Below are positions 7,376 to 16,875 of a DNA stretch of 64,000 bases, piece by piece. This stretch comes from Reichenbachiella faecimaris. Its GTDB lineage: Bacteria; Bacteroidota; Bacteroidia; Cytophagales; Cyclobacteriaceae. Where the stretch lies: assembly GCF_900176375.1 (NCBI RefSeq), contig NZ_FWYF01000001.1, positions 620,001 through 684,000 of the forward strand, read 5' to 3'. A program made the position numbers and the translations under genes. The notes under the pieces are model-generated. The model did no database searches and was not told where the DNA came from. It was given only the letters and a program-made list of their open reading frames with translations. Positions within the stretch are counted from its first letter, which is position 1; the number at the start of each line of letters is the position of its first letter.

Positions 7376-9898
7376 TTATCGGCCAGATTTACGTACCGTA
7401 CTCAGCTCATCTTCGTTGATCACATTTACATCCGCATCCCCTTTGTAGCGGACAGTACTTAAGCCATTGGCATCTACAGTGAGTCTTTTGCTCGCATTGA
7501 TTTTAGCATTAGAAGCACCAGAAGCAGATACTTCTGCCGTTTTCGTTTGGTGCTCATAGGCTTTCAAAGTTGAAGCGCCAGATACATCTACTTCCAAGTA
7601 ATCTGACAGTCCTTCGAGCTCCAAAGAGCTAGCACCATTCAAATAGATTTTTAATTCTTTTGCGTCTAAATTCATTTCAGCAGAAGAGGCTCCTCCCAGA
7701 TCAATATCCAGGTCATCCACTTCGAAATCCTTGATTTCAAAATAAGACAACCCTTTGCTGTTGATTCTTTCAAGCCCAGGCATTGTGATAAAAACATCCA
7801 ATCTCAAATCATCGTCCAGGTCTTTGAGCAAATCCCATTTCCTGCCAGTCATGTCTATTTCCAATACATTGCCATACTTTTTAATCAGCACATCTCGTTT
7901 GTATCTCTCTCTGCCCTTTACTTCTATGCTATACTCATCACCTTGGGTCAGGTATACATTGTAAATGCCTCCCACTTCTAATTCATCAAAATCTTGAATA
8001 TCGAAAGTCATGGGTTCGCCTTCATAAGACTTACTTTTGTATTTCACCTTATCTTTGGCTTTTGGTCTTGCATTACTACGATCACCTCTATCCAATAATC
8101 CACGTGAATTGTGCCTTTCACTACAGGTCAAACAATCCAATCCTGCCTCAGTGAAAACCCATTCATTACTGGAAGTGATCTGCCAGCTTCTGTAGCCGTT
8201 TCTATTGAAGGTATGCTCGATGATATCTACCATATCCTCGTCCATCACAAATTTTCTATTGTATGGAATATAGAGGGTCATGTCCAATTGTTGGGCTCTA
8301 AACTTAGACCTGGCCTTGAACGAATAGTCAGAATCAAATATCAATTCATTGCCCTTTTGGCGTATGTCATAAGAAATCATTTGCGCATTTTCCTCAGCCT
8401 GCTGACGTGAGCGTCCATGGGCTTCGTACCTCATATCCAATCGCACGACAGAATCTTTGTGTCCTCGCAATTTCAAACTAGTTGCATCTATTCCGCTAAA
8501 ATCAACGTAATCTAAGGTCAGCAAAATGGGTTCATCAGATTTCAAATCAAAGGTTCTCGTCTCGCGATAAGTCCCTTCATTTCTAAACTCTCCTACTACA
8601 CTTGGTATGGCTATAGATAAGCTAATCAAGCAAAGTACCCATACTCCAAATATCGACCACCCGAGTGGTGCACGAAGCACCATGTTTTTTGTCATGATAG
8701 AAATACCCAATAGACACAAGACTAAAAACGGAATGAAAGCTGTGAGAAATACAGCCAAAAAGGTGAATCCAGATACACTTTCAGCTACAATTCCAACAGG
8801 TAAAAATGTGCCACTGATCCAGTCACCAAACCCGGTAAACAATCCCAGCAAAATACCAGCCGTCACAAAGAGACTCACCATACCAGAAACGCCAACCATG
8901 GTGACCACAATGCCTGCAAAAATTCTAATCACATTTATCAAGACCTTAGAAAAGGGCCCCAACAAACCCGCCAGCGCAGTAAATAGTGCGGCAATCAATC
9001 GAAATGGGAATAGCAGTACTTTGGCCAATGAACTTTCTTCACCCTCTTCGTGCCTGAGGCTTTTCTTCACATTATGTTCAATATTAGAAAGCGTCACAGG
9101 TTCACCCTGCATTTGCATTTTATCAGTCAGGGACTTAGCCACTGGTGTTATCATCCATAGAATGATGTAGATTATGAGACCTGTCCCGCCAAGAAAAATA
9201 GACAATACAAATAGCAATCGAATCAAGGTAACATCTGCAGCAAAATACGCCGCGATTCCACTAGACACTCCACCAAGCACCTGATTGTCTGGATCACGGA
9301 ACATCTTTTTGACTTCCTCATCATCACCCAGTGTATTAGATCCTGGGATTACAATCCACAAGATGATATAAGCAATGAGTACGGAGCCGCTCAAGAAGCT
9401 GACAAATATGTTGAGAAAAAGCAACACAGCTATCAAACGAATCCAGAGGGGGTCGATACTGAAATAATATGCAATACCCGCTGCCACACCTCCAATAACC
9501 TTTCGCTTCTCATCGCGATGCAATTTTTGTTTGCCCGGATCAGCTGCATCATGTGTGCGCTGTTCTTCCTTCTTCTTTTCTTTCTTTTGCTCTGGAGTAG
9601 GTTCTTCCTTGGCCACAGCAGGTTCATCATCTTCTAAGGCTTCAAAATCCGCAACAGTTCCCATGGTATCGATCAGCCCCTTTACATCATCATGATTGAT
9701 GATTTGTTTGCCGTCGTCTAGCTTAGATAAGAAAATCTCTGCCACCCTACTTTCAATGTCCGCAATGATCTCAGCGCTATCTTCATAATTAGAAAAATAG
9801 TTATTGATGGTTTCCAAATACGCTTTCAGCTGAGCATATCCATCTTCTTCTATATGAAAAATAATACCGCTTATATTGATACTAATATTTTTCTTCAT
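7376..9898 (-). CDS. Tandem PspC-domain membrane protein with C-terminal GIN domain
   Basis: An 840-residue inner-membrane protein. A predicted soluble N-terminal region (1-125) precedes two PspC domains, about 126-187 (VIGGVAAGIAYYF) and 199-255 (VLGGVSSGIAAYF). These are followed by further hydrophobic segments (about 295-430) and a long exported-looking C-terminal part ending in a GIN/DUF2807 beta-helix-like domain (about 620-825) with repeated GASS/GAST/GASN turns. PspC domains belong to the phage-shock membrane-stress response; GIN domains are found on many Bacteroidota surface or periplasmic proteins. The fusion of both with a PadR gene directly upstream suggests a PadR-controlled envelope-stress module. 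The exact role is unknown. Confidence 0.88.
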   Translation of the reverse strand: MKKNISINISGIIFHIEEDGYAQLKAYLETINNYFSNYEDSAEIIADIESRVAEIFLSKLDDGKQIINHDDVKGLIDTMGTVADFEALEDDEPAVAKEEPTPEQKKEKKKEEQRTHDAADPGKQKLHRDEKRKVIGGVAAGIAYYFSIDPLWIRLIAVLLFLNIFVSFLSGSVLIAYIILWIVIPGSNTLGDDEEVKKMFRDPDNQVLGGVSSGIAAYFAADVTLIRLLFVLSIFLGGTGLIIYIILWMITPVAKSLTDKMQMQGEPVTLSNIEHNVKKSLRHEEGEESSLAKVLLFPFRLIAALFTALAGLLGPFSKVLINVIRIFAGIVVTMVGVSGMVSLFVTAGILLGLFTGFGDWISGTFLPVGIVAESVSGFTFLAVFLTAFIPFLVLCLLGISIMTKNMVLRAPLGWSIFGVWVLCLISLSIAIPSVVGEFRNEGTYRETRTFDLKSDEPILLTLDYVDFSGIDATSLKLRGHKDSVVRLDMRYEAHGRSRQQAEENAQMISYDIRQKGNELIFDSDYSFKARSKFRAQQLDMTLYIPYNRKFVMDEDMVDIIEHTFNRNGYRSWQITSSNEWVFTEAGLDCLTCSERHNSRGLLDRGDRSNARPKAKDKVKYKSKSYEGEPMTFDIQDFDELEVGGIYNVYLTQGDEYSIEVKGRERYKRDVLIKKYGNVLEIDMTGRKWDLLKDLDDDLRLDVFITMPGLERINSKGLSYFEIKDFEVDDLDIDLGGASSAEMNLDAKELKIYLNGASSLELEGLSDYLEVDVSGASTLKAYEHQTKTAEVSASGASNAKINASKRLTVDANGLSTVRYKGDADVNVINEDELSTVRKSGR

Positions 9899-9972
9899 TG
9901 TCTTTTAATTTATGCTTGATCCAATAGAATGGCCTCCCATTGGTGAGTTTCTGTTTATAGTTTTGTTGATTG

Positions 9973-10329
9973 TCATGATTTTGTTGCCTTGGTTTTTGAT
10001 ACTTTTTTGGCACTTATCTTTTTGGTAGACGACATGAGCTCTTTCCAGGTATCATCCAATTTACCCAAAAACTCGCTACCCTCATCTGTGATGGTATAAT
10101 ACTTCCTTGGCGGCCCCGATTTGGACTCCACCCATTTGTAATCTACCAATCCAGCCTTTCTCAACCGTGTGAGCAAGGGATATAGCGTCCCTTCTACCAC
10201 CATGATTTTTGCTGATGTGAGTTCTTCGAGCATATCAGAAGCATACACCTCTCCTCTTGAAATGATTTGCAAAATGCAAAACTCAAGAATGCCCTTTCTC
10301 ATCTGTACTTGTGTGTTTTCTATCTTCAT
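9973..10329 (-). CDS. PadR-family transcriptional regulator
   Basis: A 118-residue PadR regulator. The winged helix spans about residues 10-85 (MRKGILEFCILQIISRGEVYASDMLEEL, then VVEGTLYPLLTRLRKAGLVDYKW and PRKYYTITDEG), followed by a short Lys-rich tail. PadR proteins usually repress nearby genes until a ligand or stress signal releases them. The ATG at 10329 is used; an upstream TTG would add only two residues. It lies 74 bases upstream of the PspC-GIN gene on the same strand, and such PadR-PspC pairs are common in Bacteroidota, so control of that gene and self-control are likely. Confidence 0.93.
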   Translation of the reverse strand: MKIENTQVQMRKGILEFCILQIISRGEVYASDMLEELTSAKIMVVEGTLYPLLTRLRKAGLVDYKWVESKSGPPRKYYTITDEGSEFLGKLDDTWKELMSSTKKISAKKVSKTKATKS

Positions 10330-10451
10330 ATCCAATCGTCTTGGGCTTTGCTCAATTCAATAGACTCCCAACTAACTGGAAGACCAATGCGAACAAGAGA
10401 AAAATTAAAATAATCATAGTCTTGAATTTTAGTGCGTTTAGTTTGAGCCAT
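10326..10451 (-). CDS. Possible small leader ORF(s) upstream of padR
   Basis: Two overlapping short frames precede padR on the same strand. One starts at 10451, encodes 41 residues and ends in TGA overlapping the padR start (ATGA coupling). The other, in another frame at 10417-10352, starts with ATG and encodes a very hydrophobic 21-residue peptide (MIILIFLLFALVFQLVGSLL), which looks like a single transmembrane helix. They cannot both be primary products, and either may be chance. The hydrophobic one is the more protein-like; the coupled one would matter for padR translation. Confidence 0.3.
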   Translation of the reverse strand: MAQTKRTKIQDYDYFNFSLVRIGLPVSWESIELSKAQDDWI

Positions 10452-10763
10452 TTTCGCGTAGAAAGTGACTAATTTTTGAAATTCTTTTTGACCTTGGTAA
10501 CTCTATACGGAATAGTACCTTGCAAGGCCAAGTACTGGGTGAAAAAAATTACATTTCTTTAATTTTCTTTATTTAGTACAGTGAATTGTCCTAATAATTA
10601 TAATTTATTTATATCAATTGTGTGTTATAGATACTATGGTCAAAAATCATTTTTAGGTTTTCAACCCAAATAATTTATTATCAGACGAGAAATCTTGTAG
10701 ACTGATAGAATAAAATTGACTGGCAAAGTGAGAGTATTTAGATTTGTTGATATAGTTCAATTG
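10452..10763. other. Intergenic region between padR and porV2
   Basis: About 310 bases, AT-rich, between divergently transcribed units. It must carry promoters for both. The only distinct structure is a perfect ten-base palindrome CCTTGCAAGG at 10518-10527, flanked by AGTAC/AGTACT, which is a candidate PadR operator. No further gene or RNA was recognised. Confidence 0.4.
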
Positions 10764-11846
10764 ATGCACGTGAGAATAGTCATTGCCGCCATCCTGGGAT
10801 GGCTATGTATTTCCAACTCTTTTGCTCAATCCAACACGCCAAAATACAGCAATGAATTTTTGGCAATTGGAGTGAATGCACGTGCATTAGGCATGGCCAG
10901 TGCCTTTACGGCTGTAGCCAATGACGTGAGTGCTGGCTATTGGAACCCCTCAGGCCTCACCCAACTGGCCTGTAAGTATGACGTTTCTTTAATGCATGCT
11001 CAATATTTTGCAGGCATTGCCAATTACGATTATTTGGGATTTGCTACTAAAATCGACTCCGTGAGCTCTTTAGGCTTCTCTGTCATCAGATTTGGCATAG
11101 ACGACATTCCTGATACCAGATTCTTATACGACGCCAATGGCGCACTCAACTACGACAACATCCAATTCTTTTCGGCTTCGGATTATGCTTTTCTATTTTC
11201 TTATGCTAGAAAAATCAACGCTCTTGGTAGTATTGACGTAGGTGGCAATGCTAAAATCATTTATCGACATGCAGGCAATTTTGCAACTGCCTGGGGATAT
11301 GGCTTAGACTTAAGCCTATCTAAATCAATCAAAAAATTAAATTTGGCGTTGATGCTCAGGGACATTACAGGCACTTACAATGCCTGGTCTCACAATACAG
11401 AACTAGTTGCTGATATTTACACCCAAACTGGCAACGTTATTCCTGAAAACTCTATAGAAATCACGTTACCCAGAGCCATTCTTGGCGTCAGCTATCAGTT
11501 TGATATTTTGACGAAATTCGGTCTTCTACTAGCGCTCGATTTAGAAACTACGTTTGACGGCAAAAGAAATACTTTAATAAAATCAAGTACAGCTTCCATG
11601 GACCCCAAATTTGGCATAGAGGCTAGTTACCTCTCAATGTTTTTTCTAAGGTTTGGTGCAGGACAATTTCAAGAAATTGAGAACTTTGACCGCTCGACTT
11701 CCACGGTCTACCAGCCGAATTTTGGTGTAGGAGTCAAACTCAATAATTTTAATATTGACTATGCACTGACTGATATTGGGGATCAAGCTGAAACCCCTTA
11801 TTCCCACGTTATTTCACTTAAACTTGGATTTGATGATAAGAAATAA
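10764..11846 (+). CDS. porV2: PorV2-like outer-membrane protein (type IX sorting system)
   Basis: A 360-residue outer-membrane barrel of the PorV/PorQ family. The start at 10764 gives a clean signal peptide (residues 1-22, ending SFAQ); the longer frame from 10716 begins with TTG and adds an implausible leader. The family hallmark follows the signal peptide: FLAIGVNARALGMASAFTAVANDVSAGYWNPSGL, then amphipathic strands to the C-terminus. In the type IX system PorV escorts cargo to the PorU sortase. This gene overlaps the next one, a C25-peptidase PorU-like protein, by 14 bases. Because that partner is much longer than canonical PorU, the pair fits PorV2/PorU2 better than the core PorU/PorV. 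Confidence 0.85.
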   Translation: MHVRIVIAAILGWLCISNSFAQSNTPKYSNEFLAIGVNARALGMASAFTAVANDVSAGYWNPSGLTQLACKYDVSLMHAQYFAGIANYDYLGFATKIDSVSSLGFSVIRFGIDDIPDTRFLYDANGALNYDNIQFFSASDYAFLFSYARKINALGSIDVGGNAKIIYRHAGNFATAWGYGLDLSLSKSIKKLNLALMLRDITGTYNAWSHNTELVADIYTQTGNVIPENSIEITLPRAILGVSYQFDILTKFGLLLALDLETTFDGKRNTLIKSSTASMDPKFGIEASYLSMFFLRFGAGQFQEIENFDRSTSTVYQPNFGVGVKLNNFNIDYALTDIGDQAETPYSHVISLKLGFDDKK

Positions 11847-14800
11847 GTGTTATATCACCTTGCTGCTACTAATCATTGGGACACCTCTTTTGGCGCAACC
11901 CTATGGTAATGAGTGGATCGATCAAAATCAAAGATATTTTAAAATCAATATTGGTGAAGACGGAATATATCGAATGAGTCGCTCTGACTTATCTGGTTTT
12001 GGCTTTCCAGTCGGGTCTGTGGATCCACGCAAGATTCAGTTGTATCACCTTGGTCAAGAAGTTGCTATCAATATAGAAGGTCAAATTGATGGCTCTTTTG
12101 ATACCTCGGACTATCTGGAATTCTATGCACAAAAGAGTGACGGTACCTTTGATACTCCTTTGTATGACACCCCCACAAATCAACCACATACTTATTATAA
12201 CATCTTCTCAGATAGTTCAGCCTATTTCCTAACCTACAAGCTCAGTGCAGAGACAGGTTTGAGAATGAGCGAATTTTCCGAAAACAATGTAAGTGGACTT
12301 GTCGCTGAAAATTATCACTTGAGTGAAACTATTGAGTTATTTACCACTACATACTATGAAGGTCAAAGTTATGGTTCTTCCAATTCAATTGTGCTCCCTA
12401 CTTATGACCTAAGTGAAGGCTGGACAGGTAGTTTTGCCAGTCTTGGTCAAAATATTGATCACACCATATCTGGCTTGACGAGCAGTGTGCAAGATGACAT
12501 TGATCCCTCCATTGAAATTTTGCTAATTGGAGGAAACAACAACTCACATAATGCAACCATCTTTGCCGGGCCAAATGCTGGTTCTTTGAGGGAAATCGGT
12601 ACTGCATCTTTTGATGCGGACGAAAAATATTTAGTTTCTGAGAATATAGAATGGAGCGATTTATCCTCTGGAGGAGAACTTTTTGTACGCGTCACAGTCA
12701 ATGGCGTATCAGGTGCAGCAGATAGGATTTCAGTAGCATATATAAAAGTGAACTACAGCAAATCCTATGATATGGAATCGGTTTCAAATAGTCGGTTTGC
12801 AATGAAAACCAATGGGGGTAATAAATCCTATATTGAAGTTTCAAACTCCCCATCAGATATTTTACTTTATGACATCACTGATAACTACCATCCAATCAAC
12901 ATAGGTGTAAATGAAAGTAGTGGAACCTTCAACGCAGTCATAGATAATACAAGCAGTCAAAGAACATTACATGCACAATCTGGTCAAAATGCGGTATTGT
13001 CATTCAAAGAAGTCTTTTTCAATAATTTCAATCCAGCCAACTATAATTATCTCATGGTGAGCCACACTGATTTAAGAGGCAATACCTCTAGTGGCCAGGG
13101 AGATCAGGTGACTGCCTATAAAAACTATCGAGAATCTGTGCCAGGTGGTAGCCACAGTGTATTGGATATAGATATTGAAGTCATATTCAATCAATACAAT
13201 TATGGAAACCCTTCTCCCCTGGCTATCAAAAGATTTTGTGAGTATGTGTATGACAATGGCACGCCTGAGTTCCTATTTCTTATAGGCAAAGCCTCAAACG
13301 TACAAGCCAACTACTACAGACAAGACCCAGCAGCTCCCACGCATCGTCACTTCATCCCTACTTTTGGTCATCCTGGGGCAGACGTACCTTTCTCTGTTGG
13401 CTTTGATGGTGGGGTTGGATATGGAGTTTTGTCCACAGGGAGAATCAATGCCAGCGAACCAGATCATATAGAGGCCTACTTAAATAAGGTAATAGAAGAA
13501 GAAGCCCTTCCGTTCAATACGCTAAGACAAAAACATCTAGTACATCTGAGTGGTGGAAATACTGAATCCGAATTAAATATTTTCAAGGCCTATGTTGACG
13601 GATTTGCCACGATTGCGGGAGGAGAATTACTAGGTGGAGCCTCCACTCAACTGTCAAAAAATAACAATGGTGCCGTAGAATTGATCAACATCTCAGATGA
13701 AATAAATGAGGGCGTAATGATGGTCACTTTTTTTGGTCATTCGAGTGGCAGCGTAACTGATATTGAGATTGGCTTGGTTTCTGATCCAGCCTTTGGCTAC
13801 TCCAACAAAGGCAAATACCCTGTCTTTATGGTTAATGGATGTTTGGCAGGAGATTTCTTTAGTGAAAATGAGTCCTTTGGTGTTGATTGGATCTTAACAC
13901 CAGATCTAGGGGCATTGAGCTTTATGGCGCACAGCCATGTAGCCTTTTCAACAAACCTAAGAAGGTACACCAACTTATTTTATGAGATCGCCTTCACGGA
14001 AAGTGCTTTTAGTGGTAAGTCTGTAGGTGAGGTGAAAAAAGAAACAGAAAAAAGATACGTAGAAGCCTATGGATCATCAGAGTCTGCGATCTCACAAGTG
14101 CAATTAATCAACTTACAGGGTGACCCAGCAGTTACTATTTTCGCCCCAGACAAACCTGACTATGACATCAATGAGAATTACTTAGAGGCAGGGACCTATA
14201 ATGGATCAGAATTACTCGCTACTGTTGATTCATTCTATATCGAAATGAATATAAAAAACTTTGGGATATATGCCAATGACACGTTTGACATAGCGATTAC
14301 CCGAACTTTTCCTGATGGGCAATCACTCGTGTATGAACCAGAGATATTTGATCAGGTGCTAAGAGATGATACTGTTCGCTTCAAGATTGGAAATGAAGTG
14401 AGTAATGCAGCTGGTTTAAACTCTTTCTCTGTTCAGCTTGATCCCACTGGCAGAATAGAGGAAATGGACGAAACGAATAACACGGCATCACTGGATCTGT
14501 TTTTGTCTTCAGGCAGCACATTCAATTTGTTTCCTGCTCACTTCTCCATACAATCCGAATCTGATATTGAATTTTATTTTCAATCTTCCAATCTCTTGGT
14601 TGGTGAAAGATCTTTTGATATTGAAATAGACACCTCTTCCGCTTTCAACACCACTTACCTCATGCGTCAGTCTGTGAGCAGCAAAATCATTGGAAAGTTG
14701 AATATCAACCTTGAAGCCAATGGCTCTATTCCAGATGGCACAGTGTTTTATTGGAGAACACGATTCACTGACCCTCTGCCATCAGAAGGAGACGAATGGG

Positions 14801-16875
14801 TCACAAATTCATTTGTTTTGGATCGCTCGCTTGGAGAAGGGTGGACACAAACCAAGCCAGTTCAATTGGCTGAGAATAATTTAGAAGGGCTCTCACTTGA
14901 CACCATAACTGGTGAATGGACCTTCCTGACTTCTCAGCTCCAACTCGAAGTAGAAAACTATGGTTCCAGTCATCCTACACTAGACTATACAGACACAGAA
15001 GTGCTGCTGGACGGTAGAAATTATTTCGTTACCAATAATGCCATAGACCCTGGATGCAGAAATAACACAATCAATTTTTTGGCTCTAAAAAGACAATCAA
15101 ATATACCATTCAAAGCAGTAGCCACTCCTGGGTTTGATGGGAATCAGGCATTGGTCTGTGGGCTGTTTCCTCAAGTGATCTACAACTATACAGCGAGCGA
15201 TGTCCCAGGTATTTATGGCCCTGAAGTATTTATCGACAACATTGAAAGTGGCGATAAGGTACTGGTGTTTTCGTTAGGTAATTTTGACTACACTACCCTT
15301 CCCTCTTCGCTTATTGATGATCTCGAATCCTTAGGTCTGAACAGAACTGAATTAGATGCCATTGCCTTAAGTGGCGATGAACCTATCATTATGCTGGGTG
15401 CTAAAGATGCGGCTTCCAATTCAGGCACCATTGTCAGAGCTTCAGCCCCTGATGTCAACCAAAAACAATTGAATTTGGAAGAGATATTAGGTGGAAGTTT
15501 TGACTCAGGCGAGATTTCGTCTGGTCAAATTGGTCCTGCACTTTCATGGTCACAGGTCATTTCTGAGATAGAAGATTCCACCAATCCATCAGATGACACA
15601 AAGACGCTCTCCGTTTATGGGATCACTCAAAACAAAACGGAACAACTTTTATTCCAGAGTGCTTCTGTAGGTGATTTTGATATCAGCACAGTAGATGCCA
15701 ATGTTTACCCCTATTTAAGATTGGAATTGAATATTAGCGATGTAGTGCTACAAACACCTCAGCAACTCCGATCCTGGCGAGTAGATTATGAAACGGCACC
15801 TGAAGGTTTACTGCTCATTAACAATCAAATGGGCATAAGCGATCCTATTGAAGTACAGGAAGGTCAGCCTATCAGCAATTCATATACGTTTTGGAATTAT
15901 TCAAGTAAAAGTTTCCAAGACTCCATAAAGGTTGAATATGAATTACTAAATGAAACAACTTCTATTCAGTACAAGGATTCATTAAATCTACCAGCTTTAA
16001 GCAGTGGTGACTCTGCACAATTTGACGTTAGCTTCACCACAGTAGGCAATCAAGGCCTAAATGATCTGATCTTATCCACCAATCGCAATTATCCTAATGA
16101 GGTCTACTTTTTTAACAATACAGCTCGATTTGCCAACTATCTGCATATTACACCTGATGAAACAAACCCACTGGTAGATGTGTCATTTGATGGCGTGCAA
16201 ATTATGGATGGAGACATTGTTTCTCCTACTCCATCCATTGAGATTCACATCAATGATGACAACTCCTTCCTCTTGATGGAAGACACTACTGGTATCAATA
16301 TTTATCTGAAAAAACCGTGTGAGACCTGTGACTTCGAACGCATGGCCTTTAGCAGTGCACTCGTGGAGTGGTCTCCAGCTACTACTGAAGAAAACTTCAA
16401 AACGGTATTTACTCCAGAGCAGTTAGAAGATGGGATCCACAGTCTTCGCGTTCTGGCAAATGATGCCTCGGGCAACCCTTCTGGGTTAAAACCTTATGAA
16501 ATCAACTTCGAGGTCATCAATGAATCTACGATTACCAATTTTTATCCTTACCCAAATCCATTTTCTTCGAGTACACAATTTGTTTTTACCCTTACAGGTT
16601 CACAGTTTCCTGAGGATATAAAAATTCAGATACTGACAGTAACTGGCCGAGTAGTAAAAGAGATTTTTATGGATGAGCTCGGACCTTTGAACATAGGAAA
16701 CAATAGAACAGACTACGCCTGGGATGGTAGAGACAACTATGGCGATCAATTGGCCAATGGTGTTTACCTCTATAGGATACTCATCAAAAACCCAGGTGAA
16801 AATTTCAAACATAGAGAAACGTCAGCTGACAGAGGCTTTAAAAATGGGTTCGGGAAAATGTATCTACTGAGGTGA
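11833..16875 (+). CDS. porU2: PorU2-like C25 cysteine peptidase, putative type IX sortase
   Basis: A 1680-residue exported protein. The ATG at 11833 is chosen because it begins a signal peptide (ITLLLLIIGTPLLAQ); the frame is open further upstream. The N-terminal half leads to a gingipain-type C25 peptidase domain (about 400-760) with the catalytic pair visible: H636 in FFGHSSG and C670 in VNGCLAGDF. The rest consists of CARDB/Ig-like beta domains, and the end (FYPYPNPFSSSTQ... ANGVYLYRI) resembles FlgD-Ig/type IX sorting tails. PorU-type enzymes cleave the sorting signal of type IX cargo and attach it to the surface. Length and tail set this apart from core PorU, so its substrates may differ. 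Confidence 0.87.
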   Translation: MIRNKCYITLLLLIIGTPLLAQPYGNEWIDQNQRYFKINIGEDGIYRMSRSDLSGFGFPVGSVDPRKIQLYHLGQEVAINIEGQIDGSFDTSDYLEFYAQKSDGTFDTPLYDTPTNQPHTYYNIFSDSSAYFLTYKLSAETGLRMSEFSENNVSGLVAENYHLSETIELFTTTYYEGQSYGSSNSIVLPTYDLSEGWTGSFASLGQNIDHTISGLTSSVQDDIDPSIEILLIGGNNNSHNATIFAGPNAGSLREIGTASFDADEKYLVSENIEWSDLSSGGELFVRVTVNGVSGAADRISVAYIKVNYSKSYDMESVSNSRFAMKTNGGNKSYIEVSNSPSDILLYDITDNYHPINIGVNESSGTFNAVIDNTSSQRTLHAQSGQNAVLSFKEVFFNNFNPANYNYLMVSHTDLRGNTSSGQGDQVTAYKNYRESVPGGSHSVLDIDIEVIFNQYNYGNPSPLAIKRFCEYVYDNGTPEFLFLIGKASNVQANYYRQDPAAPTHRHFIPTFGHPGADVPFSVGFDGGVGYGVLSTGRINASEPDHIEAYLNKVIEEEALPFNTLRQKHLVHLSGGNTESELNIFKAYVDGFATIAGGELLGGASTQLSKNNNGAVELINISDEINEGVMMVTFFGHSSGSVTDIEIGLVSDPAFGYSNKGKYPVFMVNGCLAGDFFSENESFGVDWILTPDLGALSFMAHSHVAFSTNLRRYTNLFYEIAFTESAFSGKSVGEVKKETEKRYVEAYGSSESAISQVQLINLQGDPAVTIFAPDKPDYDINENYLEAGTYNGSELLATVDSFYIEMNIKNFGIYANDTFDIAITRTFPDGQSLVYEPEIFDQVLRDDTVRFKIGNEVSNAAGLNSFSVQLDPTGRIEEMDETNNTASLDLFLSSGSTFNLFPAHFSIQSESDIEFYFQSSNLLVGERSFDIEIDTSSAFNTTYLMRQSVSSKIIGKLNINLEANGSIPDGTVFYWRTRFTDPLPSEGDEWVTNSFVLDRSLGEGWTQTKPVQLAENNLEGLSLDTITGEWTFLTSQLQLEVENYGSSHPTLDYTDTEVLLDGRNYFVTNNAIDPGCRNNTINFLALKRQSNIPFKAVATPGFDGNQALVCGLFPQVIYNYTASDVPGIYGPEVFIDNIESGDKVLVFSLGNFDYTTLPSSLIDDLESLGLNRTELDAIALSGDEPIIMLGAKDAASNSGTIVRASAPDVNQKQLNLEEILGGSFDSGEISSGQIGPALSWSQVISEIEDSTNPSDDTKTLSVYGITQNKTEQLLFQSASVGDFDISTVDANVYPYLRLELNISDVVLQTPQQLRSWRVDYETAPEGLLLINNQMGISDPIEVQEGQPISNSYTFWNYSSKSFQDSIKVEYELLNETTSIQYKDSLNLPALSSGDSAQFDVSFTTVGNQGLNDLILSTNRNYPNEVYFFNNTARFANYLHITPDETNPLVDVSFDGVQIMDGDIVSPTPSIEIHINDDNSFLLMEDTTGINIYLKKPCETCDFERMAFSSALVEWSPATTEENFKTVFTPEQLEDGIHSLRVLANDASGNPSGLKPYEINFEVINESTITNFYPYPNPFSSSTQFVFTLTGSQFPEDIKIQILTVTGRVVKEIFMDELGPLNIGNNRTDYAWDGRDNYGDQLANGVYLYRILIKNPGENFKHRETSADRGFKNGFGKMYLLR

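Noticed and set aside
8607-9170. Antisense frame of 187 codons inside the PspC-GIN gene
   Set aside because: It mirrors the membrane-helix codons of the real gene and has no protein-like features of its own.
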